In this document: piece by piece, positions 24,314 through 34,863 of the stretch
Position numbering within the stretch: the first letter of the stretch is position 1
Layout of the letters: each line of letters begins with the position of its first letter
Origin: Acinetobacter sichuanensis
GTDB taxonomy: Bacteria; Pseudomonadota; Gammaproteobacteria; Pseudomonadales; Moraxellaceae
Direction of reading: 5' to 3'
DNA: 64,000 nt
Assembly: GCF_003024515.2 (NCBI RefSeq)
Contig: NZ_PYIX02000006.1
Location: 1 to 64,000, forward strand
Notes under the pieces: generated by a model
The model's database searches: none
What the model was told of the DNA's origin: nothing
What the model saw: the letters and a program-made list of their open reading frames with translations, nothing else
Translations under genes and position numbers: made by a program

Positions 24314-24555
24314 TGTTATATCGCCCTTTTGAAAGTCTAGAATTACAGGAGGCTTAAATTTTAAACCGCTGACAGTATAACAATAGTTCAGTTGATTTTG
24401 TTGCACAATACCGCTTTTATCTATGTTTTAGACCTAGATTGTTATGCGCAAAATGGTTTGAAATAAAATACACGACATTATTTACAAAGCATCTATAGAA
24501 TTTTGCACGTCGAGATTTATGATAAATAAGCTAAGCGCAACTCGAGTAATAGAAT

Positions 24556-25074
24556 ATGAATAAGAAAATTGCTGTTCTGATTACCCATGATTTCGAAGAT
24601 ACTGAATATCATCATCCCGTCGAAGCTTTTCGTGCTGCAAGTCACTCTGTACGAAATATTGAAAAAGTTGCAGGAAATATCGTTTATAGTCAACAGCGTA
24701 AATCTTCTGTCAGTATAGATTTAGGTATTGATGAAATTTCAGTTCAAGACTTTGATGCGCTTATGATCCCCGGTGGAAACTCTCCGTATCTACTCAAACA
24801 AGATGCTCGATTTGTGGACTACCTGCGTGCCTTTGCCAATGCACAAAAGCCTATTTTTTTATGTTGTTATAGTCCACACTTGTTGATTGATGCACAGCTT
24901 GCTATCGGTCGTCGCCTGACTTCGATTGAGGCAATGATTCAGGAACTTAAAGCGGCTGGCGCAGTTATTTTTGATCGAGAAGTGGTGAATGACAATAATC
25001 TATATATTTCCTCACGTTCAACTGAGGAATTGCCTGTTTTTATTCATGAATGTTTAAATGTATTAAGGGCTTAA
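24556..25074 (+). CDS. DJ-1/PfpI family protein
   Basis: The 172-aa protein has the class I glutamine-amidotransferase-like fold: VLITHDFEDTEYHHP near the start, ALMIPGGNSPYLLK, and a nucleophile elbow reading FLCCYSPHLLI instead of the usual AICHG. The Glu of the active site is probably in the FEDTEY segment. Relatives (YhbO/PfpI type) act as stress-induced deglycases or chaperones; this assignment is by family only. The gene is divergent from pheA. Confidence 0.8.
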   Translation: MNKKIAVLITHDFEDTEYHHPVEAFRAASHSVRNIEKVAGNIVYSQQRKSSVSIDLGIDEISVQDFDALMIPGGNSPYLLKQDARFVDYLRAFANAQKPIFLCCYSPHLLIDAQLAIGRRLTSIEAMIQELKAAGAVIFDREVVNDNNLYISSRSTEELPVFIHECLNVLRA

Positions 25075-25198
25075 AACTATAGTTTTTAACAGTACCTTGA
25101 ACTATTCTTAAATATGAACAGATTGACAAATTTACTAAATTTTCCTATTCATTATATTTTTTCGGTACAAAATACTTTTAAATTATGAGAAAGAGAAT

Positions 25199-25294
25199 AT
25201 GAATATTATGAAACTGACTTTATTGTCTTTTATTGCAATTACTAGCTCACTTCTGTCACCTTGCTCAACGTGGACTGGTGTTTTTGGTGTTTAG
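25199..25294 (+). CDS. Possible very small exported peptide
   Basis: A 31-codon frame opens at ATG with a purine-rich AGAAAGAGA upstream. It encodes a basic start, a hydrophobic stretch (LTLLSFIAITSSLLSP) and Cys, then a short tail ending TGVFGV. It resembles a small lipoprotein or secreted peptide, though Pro before the Cys is poor for a lipobox. No homology could be assessed. Confidence 0.35.
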   Translation: MNIMKLTLLSFIAITSSLLSPCSTWTGVFGV

Positions 25295-25340
25295 TTAAGA
25301 TTGAAAATTCGCAAAAGAGTGAACTTATTTAAAAATTTTA

Positions 25341-25496
25341 TACCTCTCCCTAACCCTCTCCTTGAAAAGGAGAGGGAATTTCCTTTGTGAATTAATTTTT
25401 ATTACAAATCGACTTACCCATGAAGTCTAATATTGAAAGTCCCTTCTCCCTTTGGAATAAGGAGTATATTCCGCAAGAGGATGAGGGGATTTAAAA
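25341..25496. repeat. Dispersed intergenic repeat, copy 1
   Basis: It contains a 10-bp hairpin CCCTCTCCTT/AAGGAGAGGG (25354-25376) within a CTCTCCCTAACCCTCTCC block and a second CCTTCTCCCT block near 25441 followed by GCAAGAGG. The same blocks occur in inverted orientation at 32912-33014. It is non-coding, and a REP-like intergenic element is likely. Confidence 0.6.
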
Positions 25497-25498
25497 AA

Positions 25499-26641
25499 TC
25501 AACGACCAATAATGCCACGTGCCACAATTTCTTTCATGATTTCATTGGTTCCGCCGTAAATACGTTGAATACGTGCATCGACAAAGAAACGTGAAATTGG
25601 GTATTCAGTCATATAACCATAACCACCAAACAGTTGCAGTAAACTGTCGATCACTTTCATTTGCATGTCTGAACTGAAGCTCTTTAAGGCTGCTGCTGTT
25701 TCTACATCCAGTTTCTTTTCTTTATATAATGCTAAGTTTTGGTTATAGAAAGCCGCTGTAGCAAGTTCATCAATTTTTGCCTGTGCCAAAACAAAACGTG
25801 TATTTTGGAAACTGCCAATTTTTTGACCAAATGCCTGACGCTCTTGCACATATTGGGTGGTTACATCAAGTGCACCACGAATTGCACCCAAAGCAGTCGC
25901 TGCAATTGCTGTACGCTCACGTGGAAGTTCTTGCATTAAATATGCAAAACCTTGACCTGCATTACCCAATAATTGGTTCGCAGGCACTTTGACATTGTCA
26001 AAGAAAAGCTCTGAAGTATCTTGTGAATGCAAACCAATTTTGTCGAGGTTAGTCCCTTTCTTAAAACCTTCCAAATGCGTATCAACCAAAAGTAATGACA
26101 CACCTTTAGCACGTGCCTGCGGATCAGTTTTCGCAGCCAATACCACCAAGTCAGCATGTTGACCATTGGAAATAAAGGTTTTAGAACCATTTAATAGATA
26201 ATGGTCACCATTTAAAATGGCTGATGAACGCATACCTTGTAAGTCCGATCCTGCACCCGGCTCAGTCATCCCAATCGCGCCAACAACCTCACCTGCCACC
26301 ATTTTTGGCAACCAGTATTGTTTTTGTTCTTCATTGGCAATATTTAAAATATAAGGTGCGGCAATTTCTGAATGGCATGAAATCGCAGTCGATAATGCAC
26401 CATAACCTGCACGTGCAGACTCTTCCACCAACATTAAAGAATACTCTGTCGGTACGCCATAACCACCGTATTCTTCAGGTACGTCTACGCAAAGGAAACC
26501 ATTTTCGCCAAGTTGTGACCACACTGAACGTGGCATTAAGCCTTCTTTTTCCCATTGTTCATAATGAGGCGCAACATGTTCAGTCATAAAGCGTTTGAAG
26601 TTATCTCTGAATAGTTCTAAATCTGCATCGTACGCTAACAT
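25499..26641 (-). CDS. Acyl-CoA dehydrogenase
   Basis: The 380-aa FAD enzyme has the family motifs AIGMTEPGAGSDLQG (FAD and substrate loop), SKTFISNGQHAD, the LPRERTAIA segment and the C-terminal IYGGTNEIMKEIVAR with the usual catalytic-site region. Length is typical of mitochondrial-type acyl-CoA dehydrogenases. It catalyses alpha,beta-dehydrogenation of an acyl-CoA, but chain length and branching cannot be predicted. It appears monocistronic. Confidence 0.93.
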   Translation of the reverse strand: MLAYDADLELFRDNFKRFMTEHVAPHYEQWEKEGLMPRSVWSQLGENGFLCVDVPEEYGGYGVPTEYSLMLVEESARAGYGALSTAISCHSEIAAPYILNIANEEQKQYWLPKMVAGEVVGAIGMTEPGAGSDLQGMRSSAILNGDHYLLNGSKTFISNGQHADLVVLAAKTDPQARAKGVSLLLVDTHLEGFKKGTNLDKIGLHSQDTSELFFDNVKVPANQLLGNAGQGFAYLMQELPRERTAIAATALGAIRGALDVTTQYVQERQAFGQKIGSFQNTRFVLAQAKIDELATAAFYNQNLALYKEKKLDVETAAALKSFSSDMQMKVIDSLLQLFGGYGYMTEYPISRFFVDARIQRIYGGTNEIMKEIVARGIIGR

Positions 26642-27084
26642 TTGGTTCTTCCTTTTGGGCTTATTATTGGGGATTATTCGCTCAGAATATTAACGAGTTC
26701 TTTCTGAAATGTCATGATCCTAAATGACCTAAGTACAGGACTCATTAAGTCAATACGACGCGTATTTTTTAGTCCTTATTTTAAGGAACAGCCCCCTATT
26801 AAGACATTTTTCATCTAAGCATTAAACGCTTTAAAAATCAGCATAAATATCAAAAAAATAATGAAAACCAATATTCAAAAATAAGCGTAAATTGTTAAGT
26901 AAATATTGAAAATATAAAAAATTTTATATAAAAAATCAAATAACGTTATAAGCCCTCAAACAATAAGTTCAAAATATTAAATATATAAATCAGATATTAA
27001 AAAACAAGGCATAAAATATCCAATCATAAAGCGAATAGTAAAACCAATAATATACACCCTGTTTTATATTCTAACTAAAATAAA
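26642..27084. other. Intergenic region between dctA and acyl-CoA dehydrogenase
   Basis: An AT-rich gap of about 440 bp follows the dctA terminator in the direction of minus-strand transcription. It should hold the promoter of the acyl-CoA dehydrogenase. No repeat, small gene with ribosome-binding site or clear operator was found. Confidence 0.4.
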
Positions 27085-27106
27085 AAAGGAAGCCGAAGCC
27101 TCCTTT
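27085..27106 (-). terminator. Terminator after dctA
   Basis: The stem AAAGGA(A)GC with GC(C)TCCTTT, one mismatch and a CGAA loop, is followed on the minus strand by TTTTTTA. It lies 28 bp past the dctA stop. Confidence 0.75.
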
Positions 27107-27133
27107 ATATCTTTTAAAAAAGAAAGTTAAATA

Positions 27134-28480
27134 TTAAACATGCTTTTGAGCATTTTCTTCTAACATTTTACGATCTAATTCTTCAGGATTATTGAGTGCA
27201 TATTGCAACTTATCTTGATCTAAATGCCCGACCCATTTTGCAACGACAATTGTTGCTAATGAATTCCCCACAAGATTGGTTAAAGCACGTGCTTCAGACA
27301 TAAAGCGGTCAATACCTAAAATTAAAGCAAGACCAGCCACAGGAATATGCCCTACAGCAGATAATGTTGCTGCCATAACAATAAAACCTGAACCTGTTAC
27401 CCCTGCTGCGCCTTTTGATGAAATTAATAACACCACAAGTAAAGTAATCTGATGAGAAAGATCAAGTTGAGTATTTGTCGCTTGAGCAATAAAAATTGCT
27501 GCCATCGTGAGATAAATCGATGTTCCATCCAAGTTAAATGAATAACCTGTTGGAATAACTAAACCAACAACTGACTTCTCACAACCTGCAATCTCAAGTT
27601 TTTTCAACATACGAGGCAATACTGATTCAGAAGAAGACGTACCCAGTACAATCAACAACTCTTCACGAATCATACGAATCATTTTTAAGATGCTAAAACC
27701 ACAAACACGGCTGATTGTACCTAACACAATAAAGATAAATAACAAGCAAGTAAGATAGAAACAGATAATCAACTGTGCAAGTTGGGCAAGACTGCCTATG
27801 CCATATTTACCAATCGTGAATGCCATTGCACCAAATGCGCCAATTGGTGCAAGTTTCATGACCATGTTTACAATATTAAAGAAAACATGTGCAATTTGAT
27901 CAATAAATTTCAATACTGGTTTACCAGTATCACCTAATTTATGAAGTGCAAATCCAAATAAAATTGCGAAAAGTAAAACTTGTAAAATTTCACCTTCAGC
28001 AAAAGCGCCAACAACCGTATTTGGAATAATATTCATCAAAAAATCAACTGTTGACTGGGATGCTCCAGACTCAACATATTTTGAAATACCTGATGTATCT
28101 AAAGATGCAGGATCAATATTCATGCCTACACCAGGCTTGGCAATATTAATGACCAATAGACCAATTAATAGTGCGATTGTAGAAACAATCTCGAAGTATA
28201 ATAAAGCAATACCACCTGTTTTACCCACAGATTTCATACTTTCCATACCTGCGATACCACTAACCACAGTACAGAAAATAACAGGTGCAATAATCATCTT
28301 AATTAGACGAATAAATGCATCCCCAAGTGGTTTTAACTGCTCACCAATACCCGGAATATGTTTTTCAACACCATTAACTAATTGTGTGGTACTCGGGAAA
28401 TAATGCCCCACAAGCACACCTGCAATAATGGCAACAATCACTTGAAAATAAAGTGATTTATACAAAGGTTTTTTAGCCAT
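27134..28480 (-). CDS. dctA: C4-dicarboxylate:cation symporter DctA
   Basis: The 448-aa inner-membrane transporter has about eight to nine hydrophobic segments and the family hallmarks: [19 protein letters not shown], the Ser-rich re-entrant loop [31 protein letters not shown] and [18 protein letters not shown]. It imports succinate, fumarate and malate, or related substrates, with cations. The sequence fits DctA better than the glutamate branch. AAGAAG precedes the ATG. Confidence 0.93.
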   Translation of the reverse strand: MAKKPLYKSLYFQVIVAIIAGVLVGHYFPSTTQLVNGVEKHIPGIGEQLKPLGDAFIRLIKMIIAPVIFCTVVSGIAGMESMKSVGKTGGIALLYFEIVSTIALLIGLLVINIAKPGVGMNIDPASLDTSGISKYVESGASQSTVDFLMNIIPNTVVGAFAEGEILQVLLFAILFGFALHKLGDTGKPVLKFIDQIAHVFFNIVNMVMKLAPIGAFGAMAFTIGKYGIGSLAQLAQLIICFYLTCLLFIFIVLGTISRVCGFSILKMIRMIREELLIVLGTSSSESVLPRMLKKLEIAGCEKSVVGLVIPTGYSFNLDGTSIYLTMAAIFIAQATNTQLDLSHQITLLVVLLISSKGAAGVTGSGFIVMAATLSAVGHIPVAGLALILGIDRFMSEARALTNLVGNSLATIVVAKWVGHLDQDKLQYALNNPEELDRKMLEENAQKHV

Positions 28481-28901
28481 AATGATAACTTCTTTAGATA
28501 TTTCCTATGACAGAAATATTTTATTTGTAGCATTTCTTAACAGAAACACAGCCAAGTTATTCTCATAAAACAGCAAAAGATCAATTTTTAAAAATAAAAA
28601 ACCCCTCTGAAAATGGCATTTTCCAGAAAAGTCATATAATTAAAAATTTTATTGATCTTAATTAAGATTTAAAAGTGATAACAGAACAACCTTTAAATCT
28701 ATGAGAACAGGAGATTAAAAAATTTAAACGATTTTATTCTAATAAAAAATAATCCATCGGACTTGCAAAAAATGTAATTTTTGTTTAATTAATAATCAAT
28801 TTTATATTAGACCTTAGTCTTATCTTGATAAGCTTTACAGTTTCTGACTTTTTTATGTCATAGTATCTTTACTTATTTTTCTGTTCTTTCACGCTTATTT
28901 T
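28481..28901. other. Divergent promoter region between dctA and the ybiB-like gene
   Basis: The gap is about 420 bp and AT-rich. An imperfect hairpin lies near 28605-28630 (TCTGAAAATG/CATTTTCCAGA with a bulge). No operator could be named. It must carry the promoters of both flanking genes. Confidence 0.4.
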
Positions 28902-29894
28902 ATGAATACAAAACGCAATTTATATCAAGACTTTGAGCATCCTTTTGCCCAATATATTCGTATTATTGGTAAAGGAAAAAATGGCGCTCGCTCATTAACT
29001 TATGAAGAAGCTTATGCTGCCTTTTCTCTGATTTTAAAAAATGAAGTATTAGATGTACAACTTGGCGCTTTTCTCATGTTACTGCGTGTTAAAGAAGAGT
29101 CTGTAGATGAGTTAGCAGGATTTGTACAAGCCACCAAAGACCAATTGACTTTTAAACCATTAGAAATTGATTTAGATTGGTCATCTTATGCGGGTAAACG
29201 AAAACATTTCCCATGGTTTTTATTGTCTGCTTTAACTTTAGCGCGTCATGGTTATAAAGTTGTCATGCATGGTGCTTCAGGACATACAGTTAATCGTATT
29301 TATACGGAACAAGTTCTTGAATACTTAGGCTATTCCATCTGTCAAAATGAAGATGAAGTCGCAACCCAAGTTGCACAACATAATTTTGCCTTTTTACCCT
29401 TAAGTGTGATTTCACCATTGCTCAGTGACATGATTAATTTACGCAATGTCATGGGCTTACGTTCTCCAATTCACACTTTAGCGCGCTTAATTAACCCATT
29501 TAATGCACCTGCAACCATGCAAGCGATTTTTCACCCAGCCTATCGTAGCTCTCATCAACATGCAGCATTTAAATTGGGATACCCAAATAGTGCTGTGATT
29601 AAAGGAGAAGGTGGCGAATTTGAACGTAATCCTGATGCCAAAACTTTAATTTGCGGTATTCAGCATGGCGAATTATATGAATATGAATTGCCAAAACTGA
29701 CTGATAATCGTAGCCCAAGTGAAGAACAACTCGACCTTGAAGTTTTTAAAGCGGTTTGGGAAGGTCGACAACACCACGAATATGGCGAAATTGCTGTCAT
29801 TGAAACCATGGGAATTGCACTTTATACCATGGGTGTTGTATCTGACTATACAACTGCCATGACCCAAGCAAAACAGTTATGGGAAACGCGTTGA
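28902..29894 (+). CDS. ybiB: YbiB-like (TrpD2) anthranilate phosphoribosyltransferase-fold protein
   Basis: The 330-aa protein has the N-terminal helical domain (RSLTYEEAYAAFSLILKNEV, LGAFLMLLRVKEESVDELAGF) and the glycosyltransferase-family-3 core of TrpD. The active-site GTGG motif of genuine TrpD is replaced by GASGHT, as in the TrpD2/YbiB group. E. coli YbiB binds nucleic acid and has no shown phosphoribosyltransferase activity. The assignment is by family resemblance. Confidence 0.85.
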   Translation: MNTKRNLYQDFEHPFAQYIRIIGKGKNGARSLTYEEAYAAFSLILKNEVLDVQLGAFLMLLRVKEESVDELAGFVQATKDQLTFKPLEIDLDWSSYAGKRKHFPWFLLSALTLARHGYKVVMHGASGHTVNRIYTEQVLEYLGYSICQNEDEVATQVAQHNFAFLPLSVISPLLSDMINLRNVMGLRSPIHTLARLINPFNAPATMQAIFHPAYRSSHQHAAFKLGYPNSAVIKGEGGEFERNPDAKTLICGIQHGELYEYELPKLTDNRSPSEEQLDLEVFKAVWEGRQHHEYGEIAVIETMGIALYTMGVVSDYTTAMTQAKQLWETR

Positions 29895-29910
29895 GCATAA
29901 TCAACAACAG

Positions 29911-29945
29911 ATTGAATGAAAAAATATTGCATTTTTTCATTCAAT
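29911..29945. terminator. Bidirectional terminator between ybiB-like and CoA-transferase genes
   Basis: A 15-bp perfect stem ATTGAATGAAAAAAT with ATTTTTTCATTCAAT and a five-base loop between convergent genes. T-rich sequence follows in both directions. Confidence 0.88.
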
Positions 29946-29976
29946 TTTTCAAAATCTAGCTCAATATCTACAAGAT

Positions 29977-31479
29977 TTATCCGGCTTGTTTCATAGAACC
30001 CGTTTCTTCAAACTGAGCATGCCAAGACAAGGCTTCACGTAATACATGCGGTGTTTGCCCACCAAGCGCACACGCCTTTTTAAAGTATTTCAATAAATCT
30101 GCCTTGTAGCTTGGGTGTGCACAATGCTCAATAATTTTCAATGCACGTTCACGTGGTGCAAGCCCACGTAAATCTGCCAAGCCCTGCTCAGTCACCAAAA
30201 TATCAATGTCATGCTCAGCATGGTCACAATGACTCACCATCGGTACAACTGAAGAAATCGCTCCATCTTTGGCAATAGACTTGGTCACAAAAATAGCCAG
30301 ATGTGCATGACGAGTAAAATCACCTGAACCACCGATGCCATTCATCATTTTCGTCCCTGTGACATGGGTCGAGTTCACATTGCCATAAATATCAAATTCA
30401 AGCGCAGTATTGATGGCAATAATACCTAGACGGCGAATAATTTCAGGATTGTTTGATAATTCCTGAGGGCGCAACACAATTTTATCTTTATATTGTGCAA
30501 AGTTATTCATGACATGTTTGGCACATTCATCTGACAAAGTCATTGAACAGCCTGAAGCAAACTTCATTTTGCCTGAATCAATCAATTGAAATGTACAATC
30601 CTGCAAAACTTCCGAATACATTTCTAAATCATGAAAATTTGAATGCTCAAAGCCTGCAAAAACTGCATTAGCAATTGAACCTACGCCTGACTGTAATGGT
30701 CCTAAATTTTCAGGCAGACGCCCAATAGCAACTTCATCTTCAAAAAACTGAACCAAATGTTTTGCAATCGCCAAGGTTTCATCATCAGCTTCATCCATTT
30801 TGAACGAAGTATCTGGAATATCATTAAATACAATTGCAGAGATTTTGCTCGGATCTACATTGATTCCAACTGTACCAATACGATCACTGGGTTGGGTCAA
30901 TGGAATAGGATCACGATGTGGACGTGCTTTAGGTACATAAATATCATGCGCACCTTCCAATACAGGGCTGATAGTATGGTCAATTTCAATAATGACATGA
31001 TCCGCCATTTCAATAAAATTGGCAGAGTTACCGCATGAACCTGTGGGAATAATTTGACCATCTTCGGTAATTGCTGTTGCAGCAACCACAGCCACATTAA
31101 TTTTTGGCAAATTTTTATGGCGAATATTATCAGCCAATTCTGATAAATGCTGATCGATATACATCACTTCGCCATTGTTAATGGCTTTACGTAATGATGG
31201 ATCTGCCTGATAAGGATAACGTCGCGCCAAAACACCTGCTTCATTTAAACGCCCATCGATGCGATTACCTAAACTCGCCCCTGTTGCCAAGGTAATTTTA
31301 AGCGGATGGTTTTTTGCATAATCTGCCAATGCCAAAGGCACTGTTTTTGCTTCTCCTGCACCACCAAAACCACTCAAACCCACCACTGTACCATCTTGAA
31401 TTAACGTAATCGCTTTTTCTACAGACATGACTTTTTCGTGCAAAGCTACACAACGAATACGCTCTAAACCGTTTATCAT
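29977..31479 (-). CDS. Acetyl-CoA hydrolase/transferase family (succinate:acyl-CoA transferase-like)
   Basis: The 500-aa class I CoA-transferase begins with the family pattern (R-I-R-x-V-AL-x-x-K-V, then VVGLSGFGGAGEAK) and has TGSCGNSANF and GIGGSGDFTRHAHL. It moves CoA between acetate/succinate-type acids, or hydrolyses the thioester. It is 113 bp downstream of the thiolase, and together with the acyl-CoA dehydrogenase at 33082 it suits short-chain acyl-CoA metabolism. The precise acceptor is unknown. Confidence 0.88.
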   Translation of the reverse strand: MINGLERIRCVALHEKVMSVEKAITLIQDGTVVGLSGFGGAGEAKTVPLALADYAKNHPLKITLATGASLGNRIDGRLNEAGVLARRYPYQADPSLRKAINNGEVMYIDQHLSELADNIRHKNLPKINVAVVAATAITEDGQIIPTGSCGNSANFIEMADHVIIEIDHTISPVLEGAHDIYVPKARPHRDPIPLTQPSDRIGTVGINVDPSKISAIVFNDIPDTSFKMDEADDETLAIAKHLVQFFEDEVAIGRLPENLGPLQSGVGSIANAVFAGFEHSNFHDLEMYSEVLQDCTFQLIDSGKMKFASGCSMTLSDECAKHVMNNFAQYKDKIVLRPQELSNNPEIIRRLGIIAINTALEFDIYGNVNSTHVTGTKMMNGIGGSGDFTRHAHLAIFVTKSIAKDGAISSVVPMVSHCDHAEHDIDILVTEQGLADLRGLAPRERALKIIEHCAHPSYKADLLKYFKKACALGGQTPHVLREALSWHAQFEETGSMKQAG

Positions 31480-31592
31480 TCAAAAAATCTCAAAATACAT
31501 CAAAAAATAAAAATTACAGCATGTAAAAACCCATCACCCTTGCGAACAAGGATGTTGGAAAATCTTGAGTTTTAAATTTTTCAGGAAAATAA

Positions 31593-32762
31593 TTAGATTA
31601 ATTCAATCGCAATAGCAGTTGCTTCACCGCCACCAATACACAAAGCTGCAATCCCTTTCTTGCCACCTGTACGTTTTAAAGCATGAATCAACGTGACAAT
31701 AATACGTGAACCAGACGAACCTAACGGATGACCCAATGCACAAGCACCACCGTTGATATTGACTTTTTCACGGTCTAAATTGAAACCGTCAATTGCAAGC
31801 ATCGCTACCATCGCAAAGGCTTCATTGACTTCCCAAAGATCAACCTCTTCAGCAGCCCAACCTGTTTGCTTTAATACTTTTTCAATTGCACCGACAGGAG
31901 CAATGGTAAATTCTGAAGGATGTTGCGAGTTGGTTGCATAAGCCACAACTTTTGCCAAAGGCTTTAGACCACGTTCAGCAGCAATATCTTCAGAAGTCAC
32001 AAGTAATGCCGATGCACCATCAGAAATTGAACTCGCATTTGCTGCGGTAATGGTGCCATCTTTTTTAAATGCAGGACGTAAAGTTGGAATTTTATCAACT
32101 TTGGCATTTAAAGGTTGTTCATCTTGATCAACAACCACATCACCTTTGCGTGATGATACGGTGATTGGTGCGATTTCAGCTTTGAAATAGCCATTATTCA
32201 CCGCTTCTACCGCTTTATTTAAAGAACTGATGGCATACGCATCTTGTTGTTCACGGGTATAGCCTTTTTTATCCGCCATTTCCTGAGCAAGAATACCCAT
32301 TGATAAGCCTGTTTCAGCATCCTCCAAACCTTCTTGGAACATGTGATCAGTCACTTTGCCATGCCCCATGCGGTAACCTGCACGCGCCTTATCAAGTAAA
32401 TAGGGTGCATTGGACATCGACTCCATACCACCGGCAACGACGATATTTGTAGAACCTGCTTTGATTGCATCCGCTGCTTGCATCACTGCTTTCATACCTG
32501 AACCACAAATTTTGTTAATCGTGGTCGCACCTGTGCTATCAAGAAGTCCTGCCTGACGCATCGCCTGACGTGCAGGTCCTTGTTTTAAACCTGCAGGCAG
32601 TACGCAACCAAAAATCACTTCATCAATATCATTTGGCTGTAAACCTGCACGTGCCACAACCTCTTTAATTGCCACTGCACCTAAATCAGGTGCTGTACAT
32701 GCGGACAATGCACCTTGAAAACCGCCCATTGCGGTACGTACTGCTTCTACAATCACGATCAT
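31593..32762 (-). CDS. Acetyl-CoA C-acetyltransferase (thiolase)
   Basis: The 389-aa thiolase has the active Cys in NKICGSGMKAVM, the NGGACALGHPLGSSGSR motif with the catalytic His, and a C-terminal Cys in ALCIGGGEATA. Thiolases of this length either condense two acetyl-CoA or cleave 3-ketoacyl-CoA. Its position with a CoA-transferase and acyl-CoA dehydrogenase suggests degradation of short-chain or ketone-type acids. It is transcribed on the minus strand upstream of the CoA-transferase. Confidence 0.94.
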   Translation of the reverse strand: MIVIVEAVRTAMGGFQGALSACTAPDLGAVAIKEVVARAGLQPNDIDEVIFGCVLPAGLKQGPARQAMRQAGLLDSTGATTINKICGSGMKAVMQAADAIKAGSTNIVVAGGMESMSNAPYLLDKARAGYRMGHGKVTDHMFQEGLEDAETGLSMGILAQEMADKKGYTREQQDAYAISSLNKAVEAVNNGYFKAEIAPITVSSRKGDVVVDQDEQPLNAKVDKIPTLRPAFKKDGTITAANASSISDGASALLVTSEDIAAERGLKPLAKVVAYATNSQHPSEFTIAPVGAIEKVLKQTGWAAEEVDLWEVNEAFAMVAMLAIDGFNLDREKVNINGGACALGHPLGSSGSRIIVTLIHALKRTGGKKGIAALCIGGGEATAIAIELI

Positions 32763-33081
32763 TGTTATCTACCTATTCCATCTATTTTCAATTTTGTTGT
32801 AAGGTTTGATTCAGCGTACTGATTCAAACCTGTCCACGAATAATATTTAAGCCTTGCAGTATTAAATGTCTTATATAAATTGATGTTGATTAATATTCAA
32901 TTTGTAATGTTCATTCCCTCTCCTATTAGGAGAGGGTTAGGGAAAGGTCTGATAAAACTCCCTTATCCTAGCCTTCTCCCTGAGCCATATATGGCGCAAG
33001 ATAAGGAATTTTCAATACTTATTTTATAACTGACCTATAATCATAATTAATTTACGCAAGCCTATTTTTACAAAAAACTTA
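32763..33081. repeat. Intergenic gap holding dispersed repeat copy 2
   Basis: The repeat occupies about 32912-33014. A 9-bp hairpin CCCTCTCCT/AGGAGAGGG (32916-32936) is followed by TTAGGGAAAGG and a CCTTCTCCCTGAG block with GCAAGATAAGG. It is the inverse of the element at 25341-25496. The rest of the gap is AT-rich without other signals. Confidence 0.6.
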
Positions 33082-34863
33082 TCACGCCTGCGCTGTAAAA
33101 TAATCTTCAGGCAACTGCATCACCAACTCAGCACCCGCCTGAATACGTTGCACACGTGCAGCCAAATCAGGCAGGACTTTGGCTACATAATACTGCGCCA
33201 ATACTAATTTATTTTGATAGAACGCCTCAGGCTTACTTTGTGCCGCTTGTGCAATACGTGCAAACATATAGGTATAGCTGAGCAAGCCAACCGCATGTAA
33301 ATAATCCACGGCAACTGCATTAGAGAAATCAGGATTTATTTGAGCTTGTTCAATAATAAACTGAGTCAACACTTCAACTTGCTGACACACATCTAAAGTT
33401 GACGTTTTAATGCTTAGGCTATTATCCATCGATACTGCAAACTCACGAATCTCAGCAATATATTCAGCAATAAATGCACCTTTCGATTTAATGGTTTTAC
33501 GACCAATCAAATCAATCGCCTGTACACCATTGGTACCTTCATAAATCTGTGAAATACGTAAGTCACGGATACATTGCTCCATGCCCCATTCACGAATATA
33601 ACCATGACCACCGAAACACATTTGTGCTTCCAAAGCTGAATCCAATGCTTTATCAGTTAAATAAGCTTTAGCAATCGGGGTTAATAAAGCAACACGATCA
33701 TTGGCTTTACGTACCGCTTCGGCATCGGTTGAAAACTTGGTAATGTCCAACTGCTGACCCACATACACTGCAAATGCACGAGATGCCTCATTATTAGCAC
33801 GTACATTTAACAACATACGGCGCACATCCCCATGTACCAAAATAGAATCCGCAGGTTTTTCAGGTGATTTCACCCCTGTCGCTGCACGCCCTTGTAGACG
33901 ATCTGTCGCATATTGCGCTGCATTTTGGTAAGCATATTCGGAAGCACCGATGCCTTGAATCCCCATAGATAAACGCTCGTAGTTCATCATGATAAACATT
34001 GCAGCCAAGCCCTGATTTTCCTCACCAACAAGAAAACCTTTTGCCGCATCAAAATTCATCACGCACGTCGCTGAACCTTTGATTCCCATCTTATGTTCAA
34101 TTGAACCTGCGCCCACTGTATTACGCTCACCCAATGAACCATCTGCATTGACTAAGAATTTCGGCACAATAAAGAGCGAAATACCACGTGAACCCGCAGG
34201 TGCATTCGGTGTTTTTGCTAATACAAGATGAATAATGTTTTCACACAGGTCATGCTCACCACTGGTAATAAAGATTTTGGTGCCTGTGATGTTATAAGAA
34301 CCATCATTATTAGGTTCAGCTTTGGTTTTGATAATACCTAAATCTGTCCCAGAATGTGGCTCAGTCAGACACATCGTACCTGACCATTCGCCTGTATAAA
34401 ATTTCGGTAAATAAGTGGCTTTTTGTTCTTCTGATGCAGCCTGATCAATCGCCATACCCGCACCCACCGTCAACAATGGATACAACATAAAGGATGGATT
34501 GGTACTCCAAATCATTTCATCGGCAAGGACAGTCAGCATTTTTGGCATGCCTTGACCGCCCCACGCTTCATTGGCACCTAAACCAATCCAACCACCATCT
34601 GCAAATTGTTGAAATGCTTCTTTAAAGCCTTTTGGTGTTGTCACCACACCTTGATTAAACTGCGCTCCCCCTTCTTCATCTGCTGTACGGTTTAAATCGA
34701 GGATCACATTTTTCGAAAATTTCGCCATTTCCTCTAAAATTGCATTGGCTGTTGCCATATCTAAATGGGCTAAATTTTCATTTCCCTGCCAAAATTGTTC
34801 AGCTTTAAACACATCATTTAAAATAAAATCCATGTCTTTTAGCGGTGCATTGTAAATCGGCAT
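33082..34863 (-). CDS. Long-form acyl-CoA dehydrogenase (C-terminal extended family)
   Basis: The 593-aa enzyme belongs to the 590-600 aa class with an extra C-terminal domain. Motifs are GTMCLTEPHSGTDLG, KIFITSGEHDL, the RLSMGIQGIGASEYAYQNA segment and QIYEGTNGVQAIDLIGRK. The start at 34863 has AGGA upstream; a longer frame with seven extra residues opens within the leader. Its function is acyl-CoA oxidation with unknown chain specificity. A TetR-type regulator is encoded divergently and may control it. Confidence 0.92.
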   Translation of the reverse strand: MPIYNAPLKDMDFILNDVFKAEQFWQGNENLAHLDMATANAILEEMAKFSKNVILDLNRTADEEGGAQFNQGVVTTPKGFKEAFQQFADGGWIGLGANEAWGGQGMPKMLTVLADEMIWSTNPSFMLYPLLTVGAGMAIDQAASEEQKATYLPKFYTGEWSGTMCLTEPHSGTDLGIIKTKAEPNNDGSYNITGTKIFITSGEHDLCENIIHLVLAKTPNAPAGSRGISLFIVPKFLVNADGSLGERNTVGAGSIEHKMGIKGSATCVMNFDAAKGFLVGEENQGLAAMFIMMNYERLSMGIQGIGASEYAYQNAAQYATDRLQGRAATGVKSPEKPADSILVHGDVRRMLLNVRANNEASRAFAVYVGQQLDITKFSTDAEAVRKANDRVALLTPIAKAYLTDKALDSALEAQMCFGGHGYIREWGMEQCIRDLRISQIYEGTNGVQAIDLIGRKTIKSKGAFIAEYIAEIREFAVSMDNSLSIKTSTLDVCQQVEVLTQFIIEQAQINPDFSNAVAVDYLHAVGLLSYTYMFARIAQAAQSKPEAFYQNKLVLAQYYVAKVLPDLAARVQRIQAGAELVMQLPEDYFTAQA

